13,152 nucleotides of DNA from an uncultured Bacteroidales bacterium (lineage in GTDB: Bacteria; Bacteroidota; Bacteroidia; Bacteroidales; Paludibacteraceae), in contig CAIQOG010000385.1 of NCBI GenBank assembly GCA_903873355.1, positions 1 to 13,152 on the forward strand. The letters are read 5' to 3'. The position numbers and the translations under genes are program-made. Positions 7,506 to 13,152 of this stretch are shown here, in pieces; positions within the stretch are counted from its first letter, which is position 1, and each line of letters starts with the position of its first letter. The notes beneath the pieces are model-generated. The model was given only the letters and a program-made list of their open reading frames with translations, was not told the DNA's origin and ran no database searches.

Positions 7506-7523
7506 TAATTCGTCTTAATTCGT
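7506..7523. repeat. Two tandem TAATTCGT units in the gap between convergent genes
   Basis: TAATTCGT occurs at 7506-7513 and 7516-7523, a 10-base period. A degraded third unit may follow (AATTAGTT), running into the end of recJ. It occupies the 30 bases between the AI-2E and recJ stop codons, where a terminator would be expected but no stem is found. Confidence 0.4.
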
Positions 7524-7527
7524 AAAA

Positions 7528-9252
7528 TTAGTTCCCATCAATCTTTATATCCCTAATCATCAGCTGAATAGAAGTATTTGAATTGAAGGTGTTTTCTTCA
7601 AGTGTATAACAAATATCAAGCGGATTGAGCGCTTTCAGGTGGTCGTTGTACTCGTACATACGGAAAGCGATTCCGTTCATCACGTTTTCCGAACTTGAAT
7701 CAATAAGTTCCAGTTTGAGGTGCTCCTGCTCTTTCCCTACCAATCGGCTTGTTCCATAATCAAATACTTTTTTGGATGCAAACATGGGTTTCATATTTCC
7801 CGGACCAAAAGGACCAAACTGTTTCAAAACACGGAAGAATTTCGGAGTTATATCTTTGAACTCCAGCACTGCATCAATGTCAATTTGTGGATAAGTTTGT
7901 TCTTCCAGAATATTTTCTGATACAAATTTTTCAAATCTGTCGGTAAATTCCAACACATTTTCCTCTTTCATCGTCAGACCGGCAGCGTACATGTGTCCAC
8001 CAAAGTTCTCGAGCAAATCGCGGCAGGAATCAATGGCTTTGTAAATATCGAAACCGGGAACAGAACGAGCCGAACCGGAAGCAAAACCATTCGAATTGGC
8101 CAAAACGATGCTTGGTTTATAATACTCTTCGGATAAGCGTGATGCCACAATCCCGATTACACCTTTATGCCAGTCGGGTTTATGCACTACAATAGATCTG
8201 CGGCCTTTATAACGGTCATCGGCTGCAATCAGAGCGATGGCTTCATCGGTAATGTTTTTATCGAGGTCTTTGCGGTCGTTATTATATTCGTTAATCATCC
8301 CGCTTTTCATTTTTGCAAAATCATGATCGCTCGACACGAGTAGTTCCACAGCTTCAGAAGCCAGTTTCATACGACCTGAAGCATTGATACGTGGACCTAT
8401 TTTGAATACAATATCGCTGATAGATATTTCCTTATCTGCCAATCCGCAAACATCCAGAATCCCTTTTAAACCTACACTTGGATTACTATTGATTTGTTTT
8501 AAGCCATAAAAAGCCAGAATGCGATTCTCACCGGTTATCGGTACAATATCCGATGCAATACTCAATGCCATCAAGTCGAGCAGTGGAGTAAGTTTAGCGA
8601 AATCGATATCGTTGGTAATGGCAAAGGCCTGCATCAGTTTAAAGCCCACACCGCACCCGGAGAGATGTTTGTAAGGATAAGTACAGTCATCGCGTTTGGG
8701 GTCGAGTACAGCAACAGCGGGTGGCAATACAGCATCGGGGGTGTGATGGTCGCATATAACAAAATCGACACCTTTACTCAATGCATATTTGACTTTTTCA
8801 ACTGCTTTTATACCACAGTCGAGTGCAATGATTAGTTTAAATTCGTTGGCAGCGGCAAAATCAATACCCTGATATGAAATCCCATATCCTTCGGTATATC
8901 GGTCGGGAATATAGAAATCTACATTAGAATAAAACTGTTTGAGGAATTTGTAAACCAATGCAACTGAGGTAGTTCCATCAACGTCATAATCGCCATAAAC
9001 CAGAATTTTTTCATTCTGTTGCATGGCTTTTGTCAGGCGGTTCACAGCATTTTGCATGTCGGCCATCAGAAACGGGTCGTGCAAATCATTTAAATCGGGA
9101 CGGAAAAACCGACGGGCATCCTCGAAAGTGAGAATATCCCGTTGAACCAACAATCGGGCAAGTATGGGACTTATGCTAAGTTCTTCTGCAAGTTTGTTTT
9201 GTATCTGTGTTTGTTCTTCGGTTAGGGTTGTGTAAATCCAGGTATTTATCAT
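7528..9252 (-). CDS. recJ: Single-stranded-DNA-specific 5'-3' exonuclease RecJ
   Basis: A cytosolic DHH-family nuclease used in RecFOR recombination, mismatch repair and base excision repair. In the 574-residue form, metal-binding motifs appear in order: VYGDYDVDGTTS (~85-96), ALDCGIKA with D145, CDHHTPD (168-170 are DHH), SGCGVGFKL (~198-206) and GPRINASGR (286-294). The DHHA1 domain follows (HKGVIGIVASRL, ~362-373; GGHMYAAGLT, ~418-427), then a C-terminal OB-like domain. Length is normal for RecJ. The frame extends upstream to a TTG at 9291. I prefer the ATG at 9252, which gives MINTWIYTTLTEEQ, similar in position to other Bacteroidetes RecJ N-termini, and leaves the 9277-9300 hairpin in the leader. 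No sigma-ABfr box was found upstream. Confidence 0.95.
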   Translation of the reverse strand: MINTWIYTTLTEEQTQIQNKLAEELSISPILARLLVQRDILTFEDARRFFRPDLNDLHDPFLMADMQNAVNRLTKAMQQNEKILVYGDYDVDGTTSVALVYKFLKQFYSNVDFYIPDRYTEGYGISYQGIDFAAANEFKLIIALDCGIKAVEKVKYALSKGVDFVICDHHTPDAVLPPAVAVLDPKRDDCTYPYKHLSGCGVGFKLMQAFAITNDIDFAKLTPLLDLMALSIASDIVPITGENRILAFYGLKQINSNPSVGLKGILDVCGLADKEISISDIVFKIGPRINASGRMKLASEAVELLVSSDHDFAKMKSGMINEYNNDRKDLDKNITDEAIALIAADDRYKGRRSIVVHKPDWHKGVIGIVASRLSEEYYKPSIVLANSNGFASGSARSVPGFDIYKAIDSCRDLLENFGGHMYAAGLTMKEENVLEFTDRFEKFVSENILEEQTYPQIDIDAVLEFKDITPKFFRVLKQFGPFGPGNMKPMFASKKVFDYGTSRLVGKEQEHLKLELIDSSSENVMNGIAFRMYEYNDHLKALNPLDICYTLEENTFNSNTSIQLMIRDIKIDGN

Positions 9253-9276
9253 TGTATTTATATTTTTCAACGCTGT

Positions 9277-9300
9277 TTCAGAAAGTCTCAACTTTCTGAA
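9277..9300. repeat. 10-bp perfect hairpin in the recJ leader
   Basis: TTCAGAAAGT (9277-9286) pairs perfectly with ACTTTCTGAA (9291-9300) across a 4-base loop, 25 bases upstream of the recJ start. No T-run follows on either strand, so it is not a standard terminator. It could be an operator, a leader hairpin of the recJ mRNA, or chance. Confidence 0.5.
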
Positions 9301-9466
9301 TAAAGGAACAACCGGCTATTATTCAAGCTCTTAAAATCAGAATAAAATCATCAAAAACAAGCATGTTCCAAGCCGTAAAAGTAGCTATAATAAATCAATT
9401 CTACAAGTTAAACCGAGATTGCGAAGCGTTGAAAAATGTTTAAAAAGTAATCCGGAAAAAATATAT

Positions 9467-9474
9467 TATTTTTG
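9467..9474 (+). promoter_or_regulatory. Predicted -7 box for tsaC and the following gene
   Basis: TATTTTTG matches TAnnTTTG. The -33 region is only AT-rich. Transcription would begin near 9481, about 80 nt before the preferred tsaC start, and would also serve the overlapping sugar transferase gene. Confidence 0.45.
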
Positions 9475-9561
9475 TATGGAAATTATTCAAATCTTAAGAA
9501 ATAAAAAAGAAATTTTACCGTTTATAAATTTGATTGGGATTGTGTCGTGGAAAAACTGAAG

Positions 9562-10131
9562 ATGATCATGCATGATGAATTAAAAAAAGCAGTGGAAGTA
9601 CTTCGTTCTGGCGGAGTTATTCTTTACCCCACCGATACGGTTTGGGGCATGGGATGCGATGCCACCAATGCAGAGGCTGTTAAACGTATTTTTGAAATAA
9701 AAAAACGGGCAGATGCTAAAGCAATGCTGGTTCTGGTTGACAGTACTGTGCGTATTCAGTCGTACGTGGACGAAGTGCCGGAAATAGCGTGGGATTTGAT
9801 TGAACTGAGCGAGAAACCGTTGACTATTATTTATCCCGAGGCCAAAAATCTGGCTCAGAATCTTGTGGCAGATGATAAATCCATTGGAATTCGTGTTACT
9901 AAGGAGATTTTCTCAAAAACACTGTGCGAACGTTTCCGCAAACCGATAGTGTCAACTTCGGCCAACGTAAGCGGCGAACCGACCCCTGCTAATTTTGCTC
10001 AGATCACTGAAGAAATAAAGGCAGCGGTTGATCATGTGGTAAATTTCAGACAAAACGAAACAAATGCACCAAAACCTTCGTCAATTATAAAACTTGGCAA
10101 AGGAAATCTAATTCAGATTATCAGGGAATGA
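9562..10131 (+). CDS. tsaC: L-threonylcarbamoyladenylate synthase (TsaC/Sua5/YrdC family)
   Basis: Makes threonylcarbamoyl-AMP from threonine, bicarbonate and ATP, the first step of the t6A37 modification of ANN-decoding tRNAs. The YrdC fold spans the protein: YPTDTVWGMGCDATN (~22-36), KKRADAKAMLVLVD (~47-60), SIGIRV (~107-112) and STSANVSGEPTP (~131-142). At 189 residues it is the short TsaC form, without the C-terminal Sua5 domain. The open frame also allows GTG at 9547 and ATG at 9568. I prefer ATG 9562, because homologues that I recall begin about two residues before the xEDIKKA-like helix, but 9568 is nearly as good. Its stop overlaps the next gene by four bases (ATGA), implying translational coupling. 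Confidence 0.92.
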   Translation: MIMHDELKKAVEVLRSGGVILYPTDTVWGMGCDATNAEAVKRIFEIKKRADAKAMLVLVDSTVRIQSYVDEVPEIAWDLIELSEKPLTIIYPEAKNLAQNLVADDKSIGIRVTKEIFSKTLCERFRKPIVSTSANVSGEPTPANFAQITEEIKAAVDHVVNFRQNETNAPKPSSIIKLGKGNLIQIIRE

Positions 10132-11531
10132 ACAAAAATTTACTCGTACGGAAATACATCCTCAACGACATGCTGGCCGCCGTGCTTGTGTGGGTCGCTT
10201 TTGTTATTTTTCGGAAAACGATAAATGATATTCATATTCTTGATGAAATTCATATCCTTATTCCTAATTACGATTACGTTACCAGTCTGCTGCTTTTCCC
10301 GTTCTATTGCATTTTTATCCATTCACTTTCAGGAATTTATCTGAATTCTCATAAAAAAACCCGGGGCAGTCTTATACTTGCCACTATGGTTTCGTCCGCG
10401 TTTATTTCACTTTCTGTGTTTTTGGTACTCAAACTGGGTGATGTGGTAGTTTCGTATGAATACTTCTACTTTTCCCTGTTGGTGCTTTTCACACTGCTCT
10501 TTGGGTTTACTTTTATATTGCGACTTCTCATCTTTTCGGAAATTCAGCAAAACTACAAAACCAAAAAATGGACAGTCAATACACTGATTATCGGCAATGG
10601 ACCTAACGCATTGAGAATTGCCGGCGATATTGAAAAATATGCTTCCCAGAATACGATTGCAGGATTTGTATCTGTCGACAAGAAAATTGCAGTTCCACAA
10701 GATAAAATTGTGGGAAATATGGCTCAAATAGCGGGTGTTATTGAGAAATTCAATATCGAGGAAACTATCGTGGCACTTGAAAACGAAGCTGACGAGAACG
10801 AACTGTTTAAAATCATCAACCTGCTTTATCGCTTCAATATCGAAATTCAGTTTACGCCGCGTTTGTACGAAATCCTGATTGGTAGTGCCAAAATCTCCAA
10901 GCTCGGAATCAGCCCGCTGGTAAGTATCACTAAATCATCCATGCCTGATTGGCAGGCGAGTCTGAAACGATTTATCGACATCATTGTGTCTATCCTTTCG
11001 CTGCTTATCCTTTCGCCGGTTATATTGTATTTCAGTATAAAAATTAAAGCCGATTCTAAAGGCACAGTTTTCTATCGTCAGGAACGAATCGGGCGATTTG
11101 GCCGACCGTTTAAAATTCTCAAATTCAGAACCATGTATAGCGATGCTGAAAACGGCACGCCGAAACTCAGCAGTTCGGAGGATGACCGTATAACTGCCAT
11201 AGGACGGGTTTTAAGAAAATACCGTATTGATGAAATTCCACAGTTCTGGAATATCCTGCGCGGTGATATGAGTCTGGTGGGACCACGCCCTGAACGCCGC
11301 TACTACATCAATAAAATTATGGACGAAGCTCCATATTACTGCCTGCTCTACAAAATCCGCCCGGGACTGACTTCGTGGGGACCGATTAAAATTGGCTATT
11401 CCGACACCGTAGAAAAGATGATAGAACGCCTGAACTACGACATTATCTACATGGAAAACATGTCGCTCAGCACCGACATCAAAATCCTGATGTACACCTT
11501 CGAGATTATTTTTAAGGGGAAAGGGGTTTAA
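10128..11531 (+). CDS. Polyprenyl-phosphate sugar-phosphate transferase (WcaJ/PglC-type initiating glycosyltransferase)
   Basis: An inner-membrane enzyme of 467 residues, typical of the WcaJ/CpsE group that moves a sugar-1-phosphate from a nucleotide sugar onto undecaprenyl phosphate to start a surface polysaccharide or glycan. Predicted membrane helices lie at ~11-28, 50-70, 82-103 and 112-136. A Rossmann-like central domain begins NTLIIGNGP (151-159). Residues 280-302 (KRFIDIIVSIL...) form the re-entrant or last helix before the catalytic sugar-transferase domain, which carries FYRQERIGRFG (315-325), KFRTM (332-336), DEIPQFWNILRGDMSLVGPRP (368-388) and RPGLTSW (411-417). The D368-E369 pair corresponds to the catalytic Asp-Glu of the family. 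The sugar used cannot be told. No other polysaccharide genes are in view. It is coupled to tsaC by the ATGA overlap. Confidence 0.93.
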   Translation: MNKNLLVRKYILNDMLAAVLVWVAFVIFRKTINDIHILDEIHILIPNYDYVTSLLLFPFYCIFIHSLSGIYLNSHKKTRGSLILATMVSSAFISLSVFLVLKLGDVVVSYEYFYFSLLVLFTLLFGFTFILRLLIFSEIQQNYKTKKWTVNTLIIGNGPNALRIAGDIEKYASQNTIAGFVSVDKKIAVPQDKIVGNMAQIAGVIEKFNIEETIVALENEADENELFKIINLLYRFNIEIQFTPRLYEILIGSAKISKLGISPLVSITKSSMPDWQASLKRFIDIIVSILSLLILSPVILYFSIKIKADSKGTVFYRQERIGRFGRPFKILKFRTMYSDAENGTPKLSSSEDDRITAIGRVLRKYRIDEIPQFWNILRGDMSLVGPRPERRYYINKIMDEAPYYCLLYKIRPGLTSWGPIKIGYSDTVEKMIERLNYDIIYMENMSLSTDIKILMYTFEIIFKGKGV

Positions 11532-11549
11532 AACCCACTGTATTTTCCG

Positions 11550-11557
11550 TATCTTTG
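11550..11557 (+). promoter_or_regulatory. Predicted -7 box of the clc promoter
   Basis: TATCTTTG is an exact TAnnTTTG match, with TTTA (11527-11530) 19 bases upstream as a 3-of-4 match to the -33 TTTG. Predicted start is near 11564, leaving a leader of only about 15 nt before the ATG at 11579. It begins within a few bases of the preceding stop codon, so clc can be transcribed on its own. Confidence 0.55.
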
Positions 11558-11578
11558 CAACAAGTTTTATCCTTAGGT

Positions 11579-13152
11579 ATGGAAAGTAAGAGTTGGTATA
11601 TTCGGATGATTGCGTGGCGCGAACACCACATTAAAGAGCGCAATTTCATTCTGATATTGAGTTTTTTAGTTGGTATCTTTGCAGCTATAGCTGCTTTTCT
11701 TCTCAAATCGAGCATTCACATTATCCAGCATTTGCTCACCGAACATTTCAGCAAAAATTCAGTCAATTACTGGTACCTGGTTTTCCCTGCGGTTGGTATT
11801 TCGCTCACCTATTTATACGTTCATTTTGTAGTTAAAGATAATATCAGTCATGGTGTTACGCGAATTTTGTATGCCATTTCGCAGCGAAAAAGCATCCTGA
11901 AACTTCATAACATGTGGACTTCACTGGTGGGAAGTTCGGTAACGATTGGTTTTGGCGGGTCGGTTGGAGCTGAAGCACCGATTGTACTTACCGGTGCTGC
12001 CATTGGGTCGAATCTGGGGAATTTCTTCAAGATGGATCAGAAAACGCTGATGCTGCTGGTGGGATGTGGAGCTGCCGGAGCTATTGGTGGAATTTTCAAA
12101 GCACCTATTGCCGGACTTATGTTTACGCTGGAAGTGCTGATGCTCGATATGACGCTTACTGCCATTGCTCCATTGATTATTTCGTCGGTCACAGCCACGG
12201 CATTATCCTATATTTTCACAGGCAGTTCGTTTACTTTTGAGTTCGGAACGTACGAAAGTTTCAGTGTTTCGCGCATTCCGTTCCTTATCTTACTTGGAAT
12301 TGTGTGTGGTCTGGTTTCGCTTTATTTTACACGTGGAATGAACCGTCTGGAAGGTCTATTCAGAAAACTGAAGAATCCGTACTATAAGTTGGTGATAGGC
12401 GGCATGACACTAAGTTTGCTGATTTTTGTCTTTCCTCCGCTTTATGGCGAAGGGTACGACACCATCGGAGCATTGCTCAATGGCCATTCGTCAACCGTTC
12501 TCGACCGTAGTTTGTTTCTGGGACTTGGTAACAGTCCGTGGGTACTTATCGTGTATCTGGTGCTGATTATAGCGTTTAAAATATTTGCTTCGGCGGCTAC
12601 TACGGGCGGTGGTGGTGTGGGTGGAATTTTTGCGCCTTCGCTTTTTATTGGCTGTCTGACAGGGTTTGTAGTGGCCAAATTATTAAATATGTTTGGATTT
12701 CATATTCCATTAGAAAACTTTGCACTGGCCGGAATGTCGGGGTTGATGTCGGGAGTTATGCATGCGCCGCTCACCGGGATTTTTCTGATTGCCGAGCTTA
12801 CCGGTGGTTATAACCTGTTTATGACGCTGATGATAGTTTCCACAGTTTCATATCTTACCATTATTATTTTCGAACCGCACAGCCTGTACGCCATGCGTTT
12901 GGCACAGAAAGGCGAATTAATGACGCATCACAAAGACAAAGCGATTCTGTCGATGCTGAAAATGGAGAACTTTATCGAAACTGATTTTATCGTATTAAAT
13001 CCCGAAATGACGCTTGGCGAACTGGTGAAAAACATCTCGCGTTCTAAACGAAACCTGTTTCCGGTTCTTCATCCCATTACAAACAAAATAATGGGCATTG
13101 TACTGGTTGATGAGGTTCGGAATATCATGTTCCGACAGGATTTGTACGACCG
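11579..13152 (+). CDS. CLC-family chloride channel/transporter with C-terminal CBS region, 3'-truncated
   Basis: An inner-membrane anion transporter; 524 residues are visible and the frame is still open at the window end. The frame starts at the first ATG after the predicted promoter. CLC landmarks are all present: GFGGSVGAEAP (124-134) with the gating glutamate E132, the GCGAAGAIGGIFKAPIAG helix (162-179), GGGGVGGIFAP (343-353) matching the GxFxP motif, and MHAPLTGIFLIAELTGGY (394-411). Y437 aligns with the anion-coordinating Tyr445 of E. coli ClC. The first motif, normally GSGIP, reads SHGVT (90-94), and the residue aligned with the internal proton glutamate E203 is V186. Residues ~464 onward (FIETDFIVLNPEMTLGELV, FPVL, MGIVLVDEVR) look like the start of a CBS region, cut off by the window. 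Functions in the family include Cl-/H+ antiport for acid resistance and passive Cl- conduction. Confidence 0.93.
   Translation, partial: MESKSWYIRMIAWREHHIKERNFILILSFLVGIFAAIAAFLLKSSIHIIQHLLTEHFSKNSVNYWYLVFPAVGISLTYLYVHFVVKDNISHGVTRILYAISQRKSILKLHNMWTSLVGSSVTIGFGGSVGAEAPIVLTGAAIGSNLGNFFKMDQKTLMLLVGCGAAGAIGGIFKAPIAGLMFTLEVLMLDMTLTAIAPLIISSVTATALSYIFTGSSFTFEFGTYESFSVSRIPFLILLGIVCGLVSLYFTRGMNRLEGLFRKLKNPYYKLVIGGMTLSLLIFVFPPLYGEGYDTIGALLNGHSSTVLDRSLFLGLGNSPWVLIVYLVLIIAFKIFASAATTGGGGVGGIFAPSLFIGCLTGFVVAKLLNMFGFHIPLENFALAGMSGLMSGVMHAPLTGIFLIAELTGGYNLFMTLMIVSTVSYLTIIIFEPHSLYAMRLAQKGELMTHHKDKAILSMLKMENFIETDFIVLNPEMTLGELVKNISRSKRNLFPVLHPITNKIMGIVLVDEVRNIMFRQDLYD

Larger units (their letters stand above)
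9253..9561. other. 309-base gap between divergent recJ and tsaC
   Basis: AT-rich non-coding DNA holding a short hairpin near recJ (9277-9300) and one predicted promoter box for tsaC (9467-9474). The stretch between, 9301-9466, shows no RNA gene, repeat or convincing reading frame; only two ORFs under 30 codons occur in the whole gap. Confidence 0.6.

Noticed and set aside
9253..9291. TTG-initiated 13-residue extension of RecJ
   Set aside because: A non-ATG start falling within the hairpin; the ATG at 9252 fits the family N-terminus better.
9363..9443. 26-codon ORF in the recJ-tsaC gap
   Set aside because: Too short, no promoter or ribosome-binding site, no recognisable sequence; expected by chance in AT-rich DNA.
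9476..9559. 27-codon ORF overlapping the tsaC start, considered as a leader peptide
   Set aside because: Its ATG lies two bases after the predicted -7 box, ahead of the likely transcription start, and it has no regulatory codon run.
11511..11537. GGGG-AAA-GGGG-TTT stretch at the end of the sugar transferase gene as a further copy of the C/G-rich repeat
   Set aside because: It encodes FKGKGV, a tail I expect in this protein family, and the spacing differs from the other copies.
1..13152. CRISPR array, toxin-antitoxin, phage, retron or other defence system
   Set aside because: No regularly spaced repeats, integrase, reverse transcriptase, nuclease pair or small co-directional gene pair was found on either strand; every long frame is accounted for by the listed genes.

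Overview
The window looks like the chromosome of a Bacteroidota bacterium, most likely order Bacteroidales (the gene content resembles Paludibacter-like genomes; that placement is from memory, not from a search). Three things point there. Two large secreted proteins end in type IX secretion (T9SS) sorting domains. Several genes are preceded by the Bacteroidota sigma-ABfr -7 box TAnnTTTG, with no clear Shine-Dalgarno sequence. The RsmI, thymidine kinase, RecJ, TsaC and CLC proteins all have Bacteroidales-like sequences.

Left part (1-3100, + strand): the 3' part of a T9SS-exported protein with a BACON-like domain, a strong hairpin terminator, then a complete 607-residue secreted protein (adhesin-type jelly roll, PKD domain, another beta-sandwich region, T9SS tail). 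A 17-bp perfect stem-loop closes this block and faces the oppositely oriented genes that follow.

Middle-left (3118-5544, - strand): rsmI (16S rRNA methyltransferase), then a coiled-coil lipoprotein with its own promoter at the 3' end of rsmI, then a YjjG-like HAD phosphatase. A 21-bp C/G-rich motif occurs as a perfect inverted pair between the lipoprotein and the HAD gene. A diverged third copy forms the last codons and stop of tdk.

Middle-right (5631-7497, + strand): tdk and an AI-2E-family membrane protein, divergent from rsmI. The two candidate promoters face each other, so the predicted leaders overlap. recJ (7528-9252, - strand) converges on the AI-2E gene.

Right part (9467-13152, + strand): tsaC (threonylcarbamoyl-AMP synthase for tRNA t6A), overlapping by 4 bases a WcaJ-type initiating sugar-phosphate transferase, then a CLC-family chloride transporter with its own promoter, cut by the window end inside its CBS region.

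Most of the window is housekeeping and cell-surface genes. I found no defence system, mobile element, CRISPR array, tRNA, rRNA or recognisable riboswitch, and nothing I would call a new system. The points most worth a second look are the short repeat that has become part of a gene end, the face-to-face promoters, the unusual ion-pathway residues in the CLC protein, and the sugar transferase between tsaC and clc.
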